This document shows, piece by piece, positions 8,156 to 17,326 of a stretch of DNA of 64,000 nt. A program made the translations under genes and the position numbers. The DNA is from Pantoea rwandensis. Lineage in GTDB: Bacteria > Pseudomonadota > Gammaproteobacteria > Enterobacterales > Enterobacteriaceae. Every line of letters begins with the position of its first letter. Within the stretch, counting starts at the first letter, position 1. The stretch covers positions 124,001 through 188,000 of the forward strand of contig NZ_MLFR01000002.1 of the NCBI RefSeq assembly GCF_002095475.1, in the 5' to 3' direction. The notes under the pieces were generated by a model that saw only the letters and a program-made list of their open reading frames with translations, made no database searches and was not told the DNA's origin.

Positions 8156-9754
8156 ATGTGCGCGATGAAAGGGTTAAACCGCAGACAGTTTATCACCAGC
8201 TCTACCGCTCTGACCGGTGCCGCCATGTTGCCCTGGTCGTTCTCGGCCCATGCCGCAGCAGTGACCAGTGCGACGCCGGGAGGCACACCACGTAAAGGCG
8301 GCGTACTGCGTATTAGTGTCGATCAGGCGGTCAGCGTGCTGAATCCGCATCAGGTGCGCGTCAACCCGGAGTATCTGGTCGCGGAGTTGCTCTACAGCGG
8401 CCTGACACGCCTGACGCAGGAGATGAAAGCCGAAGCAGACCTGGCCCAATCCTGGCAGGCGAGCGCCGATCTCAAGCAGTGGACTTTCACCCTGCGTCCA
8501 AACCTCAAGTTCAGCGATGGCACGGCCTTAACCTCGGCAGATGTGGTGGCCAGCTTGCAGGCGTTGCTCGATCCCAAAAATGCGTCACCGGCCCTGCATA
8601 ACATCGGTCCGATTAAGGCGGTGAGCGCCACCGATGCTAACACCGTGCTGATTGAAACCGATGCCCCTTATGCTGACCTGCCGGTGATGCTGGCTTATCC
8701 AGACGCCAAAATCATTCCCGCCAGCATTGCGCAGGGTCAGTACGACAAACTCACCAAAGCCTCGCTGGGTGCGGGACCATTCCAGCTGGTTTCCTACGAT
8801 CCAGAACGCAAGATTGTGGTGAAGCGCAACCCGCATTACTACGATCCGGCGCGTCCGTATCTGGATGGCGTGGAAGTGGTGGTCTATCCCGATGGCATCG
8901 CAGAAAGCTCGGCGCTGATCTCCGGTGATACCGATTTGATGCTGAGCGCACAGTCGAGCGAATTTGCGCGTCTCTCCAAATCGTCTGGTGTGTTGCCACT
9001 GCGGGTGGCATCCGGTCAGTTCCTCAATGTAAACATGGGTTGCGATCAAAAGCCGTTTAACGACGTGCGCGTGCGTCAGGCGCTGGCACTGTGCGTTGAT
9101 CGCCCAGCATCGGTGGACTTTGTTGCCGATGGCCTCGGTTCACCAGGCAACGATACGCCGATCAACGCCTCTTACCCTTACTTTGCTAACCTGGCGAAAA
9201 AAGCGGTGGATTACAGCAAAGCCAAAGCCTTACTGGCGGACGCGGGGTATCCCAACGGCCTCGATTTAACGTTGATTGCCTCGGATAAACCGGCGACTCG
9301 CACCCAGTTGGGTATCGCATTGCGTGAGATGGCCAAGCAAGGCGGCTTCCGCATTGAAGTGCAGACTATGGCACACAGCACTTATCTCGATCAGGTATGG
9401 AAAAAAGGCAATTTCTACGTCGGTTTCTACAACATGCAACCCACGCCGGATGCGGTGTTCTCACTGCTGTACACCTCGACCGCGTCATGGAACGAAACAC
9501 GCTGGAACAACGCCGATTTCGATAGTGCGGTCAACGCCGCCCGTGAAACCAACGATGATGCCCAGCGCACCACGTTGTACGGCAAAGCACAACAGTTGAT
9601 GCATGACGAAGTGCCTTCGCTGATTCCGACCTTCTTCGATTTGCTGGCTGCCAGCCGCGATTACGTCGGCGGATATCATCTGCATCCGCGCGGTGCGGTG
9701 TTCCGTCTCGACCATACCTGGTTAACTGACAAAGCGCCTAAGCGTTTAGTGTAA
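8156..9754 (+). CDS. ABC transporter periplasmic substrate-binding protein, family 5 (peptide/DppA-like)
   Basis: This 532-residue protein has the family-5 extracellular solute-binding architecture used for di- and oligopeptides, nickel or opines. The N-terminus has a twin-arginine motif (NRRQFITSS), a hydrophobic stretch and AHAAA, so it should be exported by Tat and cleaved after the Ala-rich end. The typical block with LAQSW and WTFTLRPNLKFSDG follows. GAGGAAGAGAAG precedes the start. It is followed nine bases later by the permease genes and supplies them with substrate. The exact ligand is not readable, but the flanking peptidases suggest a peptide or acylated amino acid. Confidence 0.88.
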   Translation: MCAMKGLNRRQFITSSTALTGAAMLPWSFSAHAAAVTSATPGGTPRKGGVLRISVDQAVSVLNPHQVRVNPEYLVAELLYSGLTRLTQEMKAEADLAQSWQASADLKQWTFTLRPNLKFSDGTALTSADVVASLQALLDPKNASPALHNIGPIKAVSATDANTVLIETDAPYADLPVMLAYPDAKIIPASIAQGQYDKLTKASLGAGPFQLVSYDPERKIVVKRNPHYYDPARPYLDGVEVVVYPDGIAESSALISGDTDLMLSAQSSEFARLSKSSGVLPLRVASGQFLNVNMGCDQKPFNDVRVRQALALCVDRPASVDFVADGLGSPGNDTPINASYPYFANLAKKAVDYSKAKALLADAGYPNGLDLTLIASDKPATRTQLGIALREMAKQGGFRIEVQTMAHSTYLDQVWKKGNFYVGFYNMQPTPDAVFSLLYTSTASWNETRWNNADFDSAVNAARETNDDAQRTTLYGKAQQLMHDEVPSLIPTFFDLLAASRDYVGGYHLHPRGAVFRLDHTWLTDKAPKRLV

Positions 9755-9763
9755 GGAGCGACC

Positions 9764-10711
9764 GTGACAGCAAGTTATCTGCTTAAACGCCTGCTGCTGA
9801 TGATCTACACCTTACTGGTGGTGTCATTGCTGGTCTTTGGCATCACACAGCTGTTGCCAGCGGACGCCGCTGTCACCTTGCTGGGCCAAAACGCCACGCC
9901 AGAGGCACTCGCCGCGGTGCGCGAACGGCTGGGACTGGATGCGCCAGCATGGTTGCAGTATTGGCATTGGCTAAGCCAGGCGTTGCAGGGCAATTTTGGT
10001 GTGTCGATGCGCAATGGGCTGGAAGTGGGGCCGACGTTGTTGACCGCACTGTCGCGATCGCTGTTGCTCGCGGTGTGTGCACTGTTGCTGATGCTGGTGA
10101 TCGCCATTCCGCTCGGTATCTGGGCGGCAGTGCGTCGCGGTAAAACCGCCGATGTGCTGGTCAGCGTCATCTCCTACATCGGCATCTCTTTCCCGGAGTT
10201 TGTCACCGCCACGCTGGTGCTGCTGCTGTTTGCTGACGTCTGGCAGATTCTGCCTGCCACCGGCTATGTGCCGCTGAGTGAAAACTTCATCAGTGGCGTA
10301 CAGCACCTGATCTTGCCGTCAATTACCGTGGCGCTGATTCTGGTGGCGCACGTCTCGCGCATGGTGCGTTCGGAGATGGTCGATGTGTTGCACACCGACT
10401 ACATCCGCGCCGCCTGGCTGAAAGGCCTGTCGCGCCGCCGCATTCTCTGGCGCCACGCACTGCGCAATGGCTTGTTGCCGACCATCACCATTGTGGCGTT
10501 GGATGTCGGCTACCTCCTCGGCGGCATTGTGGTGGTCGAGGAAATCTTTGCCATACCCGGTATTGGCCGTGAACTGATTGTTGCCGTGCAGGCGCGCGAT
10601 CTGCCCACCATTCAGGCCGGTGTGATGATTCTCGCCGCGACCTATTCGGTGGTGAATTTCCTCGCCGATTTGGCCTATGTGGTTCTGGATAAGCGAATTT
10701 CCTATGCCTGA
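9764..10711 (+). CDS. ABC transporter permease, DppB type
   Basis: The inner-membrane permease has 315 residues and starts at GTG after AAGGAG. It begins with a hydrophobic helix (LLLMIYTLLVVSLLVFGI). Near its end the cytoplasmic EAA-type loop carries the sequence AAWLKGLSRRRILWRHALRNG, which contacts the ATPase. The tail IFAIPGIGRELIVAVQARD is characteristic of the B-type subunit. Its last codons overlap the start of the second permease, showing translational coupling. Confidence 0.9.
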   Translation: MTASYLLKRLLLMIYTLLVVSLLVFGITQLLPADAAVTLLGQNATPEALAAVRERLGLDAPAWLQYWHWLSQALQGNFGVSMRNGLEVGPTLLTALSRSLLLAVCALLLMLVIAIPLGIWAAVRRGKTADVLVSVISYIGISFPEFVTATLVLLLFADVWQILPATGYVPLSENFISGVQHLILPSITVALILVAHVSRMVRSEMVDVLHTDYIRAAWLKGLSRRRILWRHALRNGLLPTITIVALDVGYLLGGIVVVEEIFAIPGIGRELIVAVQARDLPTIQAGVMILAATYSVVNFLADLAYVVLDKRISYA

Positions 10712-11531
10712 TATTTTAAAACGTTTGCTGCGTTCACCGCAGGGCGCGGTAGGGGTGCTGATTATCCTGCTGTCGCTGCTGATGGTGGTGGGCGGGGCGC
10801 ATGTCGCGCCCTTCGATCCTGAATCAATCTCGATTCTGACACGTTACAAACCCCCGAGTGCCGAGCACTGGTTTGGCACCGACCAAATGGGGCGTGACAT
10901 CTTCAGCCGGGTAATGGTTGGCGCACGCTCCACCATCGTGCTGTCACTGCTGGCAACCGCGTTAGCCATGGTGATTGGCTCAGTGCTGGGCACCGCCAGT
11001 GCCTATCTGGGCGGCAAGTTCGATGAGTTTATGATGCGCACCATGGATGCGGTGATGGCGATCCCCAGCCTGCTGTTTGCCTTGTTAATCGTCAGCACAC
11101 TGGGTCAGAGCAGCATGAATGCAGTGCTGGCTATCACCATCGCGTTTGTGCCGGGTATGGTGCGTATTTCACGCAGCGTGGCGCTGGCGGCGCGGCAGCA
11201 GGATTATATCAACGCGGCGATTGCCCGTGGTGAAGCCGGACACTACATCATTCTGCGCGAGATGCTGCCGAACATCCTGGCACCGATCATCGTGGAAGCC
11301 ACCATCCGCGTGGCCTTCGCCATCATGCTGTTTGCCACCCTGAGTTTCCTCGGTTTAGGCGCACAGCCACCCGAGCCCGAGTGGGGGCTGATGGTCTCCG
11401 AAGCCCGCACTTATTTCTTCACCGCACCGTGGATGATGATGATCCCGGGCCTGGCGATCGCGTTGGTGGCGATTGGTTTTAATTTACTGGGTGACGGGCT
11501 GCGAGACGTGCTCAACCCAAGGAGCCACTGA
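10704..11531 (+). CDS. ABC transporter permease, DppC type
   Basis: This is the partner inner-membrane permease. The ATG (MPDILKRL) overlaps the stop of the first permease by eight bases. The frame's earlier ATG would lie inside that gene and is unlikely. Typical C-type sequences are HWFGTDQMGRDIFSRVMVGAR and LSFLGLGAQPPEPEWGLMV. The EAA loop contains the block INAAIARGEAGHYIILREML. Its stop overlaps the ATPase start (TGATG). Confidence 0.9.
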   Translation: MPDILKRLLRSPQGAVGVLIILLSLLMVVGGAHVAPFDPESISILTRYKPPSAEHWFGTDQMGRDIFSRVMVGARSTIVLSLLATALAMVIGSVLGTASAYLGGKFDEFMMRTMDAVMAIPSLLFALLIVSTLGQSSMNAVLAITIAFVPGMVRISRSVALAARQQDYINAAIARGEAGHYIILREMLPNILAPIIVEATIRVAFAIMLFATLSFLGLGAQPPEPEWGLMVSEARTYFFTAPWMMMIPGLAIALVAIGFNLLGDGLRDVLNPRSH

Positions 11532-13168
11532 TGAGTGTGAAGCCTGAGCCGGTGCTGTCGGTGGAAAATTACAGCCTTGATTACGCGTTACAAAACGGTG
11601 AGTCACTGCCGGTGCTGCGCGATATTACGTTAAACGTGATGCCCGGCGAAGTGCTGGGTTTAGTGGGGGAATCCGGTTCGGGTAAAACCACGCTCGGTTG
11701 GGCGATCATGCGCTGGCTGGCGGGTAATGCGCGCGAGAAGTGGGGCGACATCCGCCTCAACGGAGAAAGCCTGCTCAGTCTGCCGGCCCCTAAACTGATG
11801 GCTCTGCGTGGCGCGAAGCTGGGGATGATTTTTCAGGACCCGAGTGCCTCGCTCAATCCAACATTAACGTTGGGAGAGCAGGTAACGGAAGTGCTACGGC
11901 GCCATCGCGGTTTAACCGCACGTGAAGCGCAGGAATTGGGCGAGTCGCTGTTAAATGACGTCGAGCTCAAGCATCCGGCACGCATGATGCGCCGTTATCC
12001 GCATCAGGTTTCCGGTGGAGAGAAGCAGCGCATATTAATCGCCACGGCTTTCGCCTGTCAGCCGGACTGCATGATCTTCGATGAACCGACCACTGCGCTG
12101 GATGTCATCAGCTCGGCGCAGATCCTCGATCTCTATGAACGTCTGCGCGAAGAGACGGGGGTGGCCTCACTGTATATTTCCCACGATCTGGCATTGGTGG
12201 CGAAAGTCGCCGATCGCGTTTGCGTGCTGGAAAAGGGCCGCATTGTTGAGCAGGCCGACACGCAGAGTTTGTTTAGCGCACCGCAGAACAGCTATACCCG
12301 CAAATTGATCTCAGCAGTGCCCAATCCGCAACAGCGCCTGGTGCAGGATGCTGCCGGATCGCAGCCGCTGCTGACACTGGACGCGCTCACCATCGATTAC
12401 GGCCATCAAGGCTTTGTCGATCGCTTGCTGAAACGCGAGGCGAATACCACGCGCGCGGCCAATGCGGTCTCGCTCACCGTGCATCAGGGCGAAATCCTTG
12501 GCGTGGTGGGCGAGTCGGGCTCAGGAAAATCGTCGCTGGGCAAAGCCATTACCGGGCTGGTGCCGTTCAGCGGTGAGATCGATTTCTGCGGCTATGCGCT
12601 GCAAGGACGTGCGCAGATGGACAAGGAGTATCGCCGCCGCGTGCAGATGATCTTTCAGCATCCCGATGCCTCGCTGAATCCGCGCATGACCATTGGTGAA
12701 ATCATTGCGCGTCCGCTGCGCTTATACGGTTTGCCTCCGGGAGAAACGGAAGCGCAAGCCGTGGCGCGCCTGTTAGAAGAAGTGCGGTTGCCTGCAGAGT
12801 TTGCCACGCGCTATCCGCATGCGCTGTCCGGCGGTCAGAAACAGCGTGTTGCTATCGCACGCGCTTTTGCCAATCCACCGGATTTAGTGATTTGCGATGA
12901 AATCACCGCTGCGCTGGATGTGTCTGTGCAGGCCACCATCATCGAGCTGTTGCTGGAACTGCGCCGCCGCTACGGCACCGCATACCTGTTTATCACCCAC
13001 GACCTCAACCTGATACGCCAAATCGCCCATCGCGTGGCGGTGATGTATCGCGGCGATGTGGTGGAAGTGCTGCCCGGCGAGAACATGAGCGCGCTGGCGC
13101 AGCATCCTTATACCCGTGCACTGCTTGAAGCGGTGCACGTTCCCGACTTATCCCAATCCGTTGCTTAA
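11531..13168 (+). CDS. Fused double ABC ATPase (DppD-DppF type)
   Basis: Two complete ATPase domains lie in one 545-residue chain. The first has Walker A GESGSGKTT, signature VSGGEKQR and Walker B CMIFDEPTTALD. The second has GESGSGKSS, LSGGQKQR and LVICDEITAALD, with ITHDLN as switch region. In the second domain the usual EPT after the aspartate is EIT, but the catalytic glutamate is retained. The fusion resembles GsiA of the glutathione importer and YejF. It energises the two permeases encoded just upstream. Confidence 0.92.
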   Translation: MSVKPEPVLSVENYSLDYALQNGESLPVLRDITLNVMPGEVLGLVGESGSGKTTLGWAIMRWLAGNAREKWGDIRLNGESLLSLPAPKLMALRGAKLGMIFQDPSASLNPTLTLGEQVTEVLRRHRGLTAREAQELGESLLNDVELKHPARMMRRYPHQVSGGEKQRILIATAFACQPDCMIFDEPTTALDVISSAQILDLYERLREETGVASLYISHDLALVAKVADRVCVLEKGRIVEQADTQSLFSAPQNSYTRKLISAVPNPQQRLVQDAAGSQPLLTLDALTIDYGHQGFVDRLLKREANTTRAANAVSLTVHQGEILGVVGESGSGKSSLGKAITGLVPFSGEIDFCGYALQGRAQMDKEYRRRVQMIFQHPDASLNPRMTIGEIIARPLRLYGLPPGETEAQAVARLLEEVRLPAEFATRYPHALSGGQKQRVAIARAFANPPDLVICDEITAALDVSVQATIIELLLELRRRYGTAYLFITHDLNLIRQIAHRVAVMYRGDVVEVLPGENMSALAQHPYTRALLEAVHVPDLSQSVA

Positions 13169-13178
13169 CGAGAAACGC

Positions 13179-14405
13179 ATGAATCCTGAACAGTTAATTC
13201 ATCATATCAATCGCGAGTTTTGCCTCTCTTTCCTGGCAAAAATGGTGCAGCACAAAAGCTACAGCGCCACCGATGGCGAGCGTGAGTTAGCCAGTTATAT
13301 GGCAGAACAGATGACGCAGCTGGGCCTTGAAACCGAATTGCAAAAAGTCCCGGGCGACCGTCTCAATGCCATCGGCCGTCTGGCGGGCAGCGGCGGCGGC
13401 AACAGCCTGCTGTTCAATGGCCATCTGGACACCAATCCCGTGACCGAAGGCTGGACGGTGGACCCTTGGGCAGGAAAAATTGACGACCAGTTCATTTACG
13501 GCATTGGCGTCTCGAACATGAAAGCGGGCGATGCAGCCTATTTCTGTGCGCTGAAAACGCTGATTGATGCGGGCGTGAAACTCAAAGGTGACGTGATCCT
13601 CACCTACGTGGTGGGCGAATTGCAGGGCGGTATCGGCACGCTGGCGGCGATTGAACAGGGCGTGCGTGCTGACTACTTCATCAATGCGGAACCGACCGAT
13701 CTGCAGGCGCTTACCATGCATGCCGGTTCGCTGATGTTCACCATTGAACTCACTGGCGATACCCGCCATCTGTCGAAACGTGAAGAAGCCGTCGATGCGA
13801 TCAACGCCGCCGTTGAGCTGATTCCGCAGATTAACGGCATGGTGTTCAGTGGCGCGAAAAGTGATGAGCATCTGAAAATTAACCGTGGACACATCGGCAC
13901 CGTACACGGCGCGCTGGGACGCGATCTGGAAGAGTGGCGCCCGCCTCAGGTGGCCGACTTTGTGCGTCTGAAAGGGTCGGCTCGCTTCGCGCCGGGCCAA
14001 ACTGTCGAGGGCGTGTTAGCGGATCTGCAGGCACTGCTGGATACGTTGTGCCAGCGCTTCCCCGGCCTGAAAGCCGAGCTGTTCGATGACGGTATCCGCG
14101 ATAAACCCACCATGTTGCCTTTCGAAGTCTCGCCAGAGTCACCGATTGTCAAAGCGGTCAATCGCGGCTGGAAAACGGTGCGTGGTACCGAGCAACCTAC
14201 GGGAGTGATCACGCCACCAGCCTTCTTTGGTACTGACGCTGCACATCTTTATCAGCATGCGGGCATGGAAGGTATCGTGTGCGGCCCTGGCGGGAAATAC
14301 AACACCATGCCGGATGAACGCGTTGAGATAACCGAATTCCTCGATATGGTGCGCATCTATCTGCTCGCCATTCTGGAGATCTGCCAGCCAGTTGAGAACG
14401 CATAA
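13179..14405 (+). CDS. M20-family protein with altered metal site
   Basis: The 408-residue protein has the M20 peptidase fold, with HLDTNPVTEGW (H82, D84) matching the first ligand motif. The second motif reads GIGVSNMKAG, so the bridging aspartate is asparagine (N113). The third reads VVGELQGG, which keeps one glutamate (E147) but has leucine where the ligand glutamate should be (L148). It may use fewer metals, a different chemistry, or bind without cutting. The chosen ATG (MNPEQ) sits 11 bases after the ATPase stop. An earlier in-frame ATG overlaps that gene. Its TAA overlaps the start of the next gene. Confidence 0.85.
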   Translation: MNPEQLIHHINREFCLSFLAKMVQHKSYSATDGERELASYMAEQMTQLGLETELQKVPGDRLNAIGRLAGSGGGNSLLFNGHLDTNPVTEGWTVDPWAGKIDDQFIYGIGVSNMKAGDAAYFCALKTLIDAGVKLKGDVILTYVVGELQGGIGTLAAIEQGVRADYFINAEPTDLQALTMHAGSLMFTIELTGDTRHLSKREEAVDAINAAVELIPQINGMVFSGAKSDEHLKINRGHIGTVHGALGRDLEEWRPPQVADFVRLKGSARFAPGQTVEGVLADLQALLDTLCQRFPGLKAELFDDGIRDKPTMLPFEVSPESPIVKAVNRGWKTVRGTEQPTGVITPPAFFGTDAAHLYQHAGMEGIVCGPGGKYNTMPDERVEITEFLDMVRIYLLAILEICQPVENA

Positions 14406-15520
14406 TGAATGCTGCCGCGTTAAGCCGCCTGCGTGCCACTATGCAGCAGGCCAATGTGGATGTGATGATCATCGATCATGGTGAACTGCTGGCCTGGTTG
14501 ACCGGCTATACCGTGTCGGAAACCTTGTATCGCGCTTGCCTGGTACCGCTTAACGGCGATCCCTGGATGGTGTTACGTCAGTTGGATGAAGCGCCCTGTC
14601 GGGCGCAATCTCCTTCGCTGACAGTAGAAAGCTATCGCGACGATCAGGACCCGTGGTCTGCGGTGGCGCAAAGTCTGGTTCGACGCGGTTATCAGCGAGC
14701 GCGCCTTGGCGCGGATTATACCTCCTATGGCATGACAATGCACAGCTGGCAGCAGCTGTCGCGCCATTTACCGGAGGTACAGTGGAGCGATTTAACCGGC
14801 GTGAGCGATCGGCTGCGCAGCGTAAAATTCCCGGCGGAACTGGAGGCGCTGCGTCAGGCCTCCGCCATTGCCGATACCACGCTGGAGGCGATTGGCAGGG
14901 AAGTGAAGGGCGACTGGCGTGTGCGGGATGTCGCCGCGCTAGCGGCTGGCGAGTTTTTGCGTCTGGGTGCGGATACCGGAGAAACCGGGCCAATTGTCAT
15001 CGCCAGCGGCGATAACGGTTTTCTTCACGCGAGCGGTCACGAGCAGCGTTTACAGCGTGGCGATGTGCTCCACGTTGAGCTGATTCCCAAAGTGAAACAT
15101 TACAGCGCCAGGCTGATGCGGCCATTTATTGTCGGTGAGATTTCGCCACAGCGTGCCGCACTGGCACAACAGTTAATCGCTATTCAGGATCAACAATTTA
15201 CCGCAATGAAGCCGGGGATGAGCGCGCGTGACGTGGATGCAATTGCTCGTGAGGCGGTGCTCAGCAGTAGCTTGCGCGCGGATTATCCTAATATCACGGG
15301 TTATGCGCTGGGGCTGTATACGCGCACGCCGCGCCCGAGTGATTTTTCCTGCTGTTTCCATGCGAAAGCCGAGTGGAAACTGGAGGAAGATATGGTGTTC
15401 CACATGTACATTTCAGCGCAGAGCCTAGCCTTTAGCGAAACGGTGCGCGTAACACCGCAAGGGGCTGAGCGACTGACAACCTTACCGCGCCAGCTGCTCG
15501 CGCTACCGGAAAACAAATAA
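14405..15520 (+). CDS. M24-family (Xaa-Pro peptidase/creatinase fold) protein, non-canonical active site
   Basis: The length of 371 residues and the two-domain layout fit the pita-bread M24 family: an N-terminal creatinase-like domain to about residue 135, then the catalytic-type domain. The dinuclear metal ligands are mostly missing. The position of the first aspartate reads VELIP (E225), the second is alanine (ARLMRP, A235), the GHG histidine region reads GYALG (299-302), and one glutamate is tyrosine (Y335). The final glutamate (FSET, E345) remains. Creatinase-like members work without metals, so hydrolysis of a C-N bond by another mechanism is possible. It is the last gene of the operon, coupled by TAATG. 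Confidence 0.8.
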   Translation: MNAAALSRLRATMQQANVDVMIIDHGELLAWLTGYTVSETLYRACLVPLNGDPWMVLRQLDEAPCRAQSPSLTVESYRDDQDPWSAVAQSLVRRGYQRARLGADYTSYGMTMHSWQQLSRHLPEVQWSDLTGVSDRLRSVKFPAELEALRQASAIADTTLEAIGREVKGDWRVRDVAALAAGEFLRLGADTGETGPIVIASGDNGFLHASGHEQRLQRGDVLHVELIPKVKHYSARLMRPFIVGEISPQRAALAQQLIAIQDQQFTAMKPGMSARDVDAIAREAVLSSSLRADYPNITGYALGLYTRTPRPSDFSCCFHAKAEWKLEEDMVFHMYISAQSLAFSETVRVTPQGAERLTTLPRQLLALPENK

Positions 15521-15605
15521 ACAGGAGGGAGCATAGCGCGTGATATTTTGCCAACTCTGGGCAGCCAAAAAAGCCAGCAACGCAAAGTCACCTCACCGCT
15601 GATGT

Positions 15606-15634
15606 TTGCGCACATATCACCATATGGTTATAAT
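15606..15634 (+). promoter_or_regulatory. Promoter with palindromic operator for the RES-Xre toxin-antitoxin operon
   Basis: A perfect -10 box TATAAT (15629-15634) lies 17 bases after TTGCGC (15606-15611). The spacer ends in the perfect palindrome ACCATATGGT (15619-15628), which touches the -10 box. This is the usual layout for an autorepressed toxin-antitoxin operon, and the Xre-type antitoxin is the probable binder. The antitoxin start follows 22 bases downstream. Confidence 0.65.
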
Positions 15635-15656
15635 GAAACAACCAAATGGAGGTTTG

Positions 15657-16103
15657 ATGATGAAAACATTTAGCTTGTCCACGACTCAGGTCAGACCGCC
15701 CCGTTTATGGCAGGTCGCGGGGTTACATAGCTCTGACGGTGTAGCGCTGTTAGGCCAGATTAGCGAAGGTCTTGAGGGCAAGGTTGCCAACGTAATACTC
15801 GACTGGGCCAAAATCACGCAAAATGATCTCCGTAAAATGTCAGGCATTCCATCAACAACCTTCAGTCGCAGCATGAAGGCGCGCTTCAGTTCAGATCAAA
15901 GCGAACGACTGGTGCGTATCATTCGCGTTATTGACCGTGCGGTTGAATTGTTTGAGGGCAACAAAGAAGAAGCTCAGAAGTGGCTGAATGAGCCAAACAG
16001 GGCGCTGAGCTGGAAGGTCCCCGCAGACCTGATGGCATCCGAAACCGGCGCTTACGAAGTCATGAAGTTGATTACGCGTCTGGAGCACGGGGTTTATTCT
16101 TGA
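15657..16103 (+). CDS. Xre/ParS-type antitoxin (RES-Xre system)
   Basis: The protein of about 148 residues pairs an N-terminal Xre-like helix-turn-helix (ITQNDLRKMSGIPSTTFSRSM) with the C-terminal MbcA/ParS toxin-binding domain, recognisable by AVELFEGNKEEAQKWLNEPNRAL and the tail AYEVMKLITRLEHGVYS. TGGAGG precedes the tandem ATGATG start. It neutralises the RES toxin encoded downstream, whose start overlaps its stop by four bases, and should repress the operon promoter. Confidence 0.88.
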   Translation: MMKTFSLSTTQVRPPRLWQVAGLHSSDGVALLGQISEGLEGKVANVILDWAKITQNDLRKMSGIPSTTFSRSMKARFSSDQSERLVRIIRVIDRAVELFEGNKEEAQKWLNEPNRALSWKVPADLMASETGAYEVMKLITRLEHGVYS

Positions 16104-16570
16104 TTCTCTACCGGCTGACCAAAACCAAGCATCTGACAACTGCCTGGACAGGTTATGGCGCTAAAGAGGCGGGAGGGCGATGGAACAGTGTTGGGGTTCC
16201 AATGGTCTATGTCTCTGAGACTGCATCGCTCACTATGCTGGAGACGCTCGTACATCTGAACGCGCCGCAAATCATGGACTCATTCACGCTACTGCGCATC
16301 GATATTCCTGACGAACAGATTCAGGATACCGATATGCAACAAATACCTGAAAACTGGTCTGATGAAGATGCGCCCCAGGAACTGGCCGCATACGGAGATG
16401 CGTGGTGTTTTACCAATAGCTCGATAGCATTGCGAGTACCGAGTGCTCTGTCGCCAGTGGAGTACAATTTTCTGTTAAACCCGCAGCATCCAGATTTTTA
16501 TGGGATTGCTCAAAAAGCTGAGGCGATCCCGTTCAGATTTGATAGAAGGCTAAGGCCTGATCGAAGCTAA
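16100..16570 (+). CDS. RES-domain toxin
   Basis: The 156-residue protein carries the RES fold, with GGRWNSVG (arginine), MVYVSET (tyrosine and glutamate) and a later serine in the FTNSS region. Characterised RES toxins destroy cellular NAD+ with an ADP-ribosyltransferase-like active site, leading to growth arrest. It starts inside the antitoxin stop (ATGA-type overlap), so the pair is translationally coupled. All visible motifs are intact, so the system may work. Confidence 0.88.
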   Translation: MILYRLTKTKHLTTAWTGYGAKEAGGRWNSVGVPMVYVSETASLTMLETLVHLNAPQIMDSFTLLRIDIPDEQIQDTDMQQIPENWSDEDAPQELAAYGDAWCFTNSSIALRVPSALSPVEYNFLLNPQHPDFYGIAQKAEAIPFRFDRRLRPDRS

Positions 16571-16629
16571 CGTCTATCAGTGCTGTAATGGGTGAACACG
16601 TGCACTTGGGAACATGCTCTCCTATCTAA

Positions 16630-16755
16630 ACTTTTCACGGCCACAGGCATCGTTGTGAAGCGCGGTTCCAGCACGGCTATCCCCGCATCTCTCTTGAGTT
16701 CAGGCCATATCATGGTAAGCCATATTTCGAACTGACCGCCTTTCCGGAGCTATAA
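16630..16755 (+). pseudogene. Remnant C-terminal tip of a polymorphic toxin (CdiA-CT/Rhs-like)
   Basis: A short open stretch of 41 codons follows an in-frame stop. It ends with GYPRISLEFRPYHGKPYFEL and TAFPEL, a dense globular-domain-like sequence, and stops one base before the immunity gene ATG. Toxin tails sit in exactly this place in CDI and Rhs loci. The body of the toxin is absent. The family call is inference from position and composition. Confidence 0.4.
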
Positions 16756-16756
16756 C

Positions 16757-17077
16757 ATGGACAGAATCAATATCAGCGCTCTCGATGACCTCATTGTCAT
16801 TTACTTCGGTCAGGACTATGACCTCTTTGACGACAGTGAAGAGATCGAGCCAAAAATAGATGCCTTCCTCGCTGCATCACACAAGGGCTTGCAACATGCG
16901 GTCATCGATGACATCGACTTGTTCCTATTGGAGTGTGATGATCTGGAGGCAGATTTCAGGGCGCATTACCGTGGCACGTTTGTTCCTGAAAACTGGGGAA
17001 CAACGCCAGCTAAATTTCTGGATTTAGTTAAAGCCCGGATCCGCTTACACCTGCAGGTTTCCGGACATTTAGACTAA
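16757..17077 (+). CDS. CdiI-type contact-dependent growth inhibition immunity protein
   Basis: This 106-residue acidic protein has the pattern of the CdI_2-type immunity family: LIVIYFGQDYDLFDD near the start, a central acidic helix region, and YRGTFVPENWGTTPAKFL before the C-terminal helix. Such proteins bind and block a cognate toxin tip in the cytoplasm. GGAG precedes the start. No full-length cdiA or rhs gene is present, so it looks like an orphan immunity gene kept after loss of its toxin. Confidence 0.65.
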   Translation: MDRINISALDDLIVIYFGQDYDLFDDSEEIEPKIDAFLAASHKGLQHAVIDDIDLFLLECDDLEADFRAHYRGTFVPENWGTTPAKFLDLVKARIRLHLQVSGHLD

Positions 17078-17188
17078 AGGGTGTGATGGAATAGTGGCCT
17101 CTGAACTGGGGTTGAATCGATGCTAATAGCAGAGCCAAAGCAGTAACCATATTTCTGGTTCAAAGGCTGAAGCAGCATTAATAGTTAG

Positions 17189-17326
17189 AGCACGGGTATC
17201 TACGCGACATGGCTACATAACTGTTTTCACAATACCCAAGACTTCGGCAGTGAACTTAACGGCGTTAAAGTCAGCCAGAACAAGAAAGGCACGCGTAATC
17301 TGGATATCAACAACAGTATTAGCTAA
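17189..17326 (+). pseudogene. Unidentified 45-codon remnant
   Basis: After an in-frame stop, a frame without interruption spells a protein-like tail (ATWLHNCFHNTQDFGSELNG, ending NLDINNSIS). It has no start codon or ribosome site. It may be another displaced toxin tip, since such tails accumulate downstream of CDI and Rhs immunity genes. I do not recognise the domain. Confidence 0.25.

Noticed and set aside
13287..14000. Minus-strand frame of 237 codons
   Set aside because: Antisense shadow of the second M20 gene.
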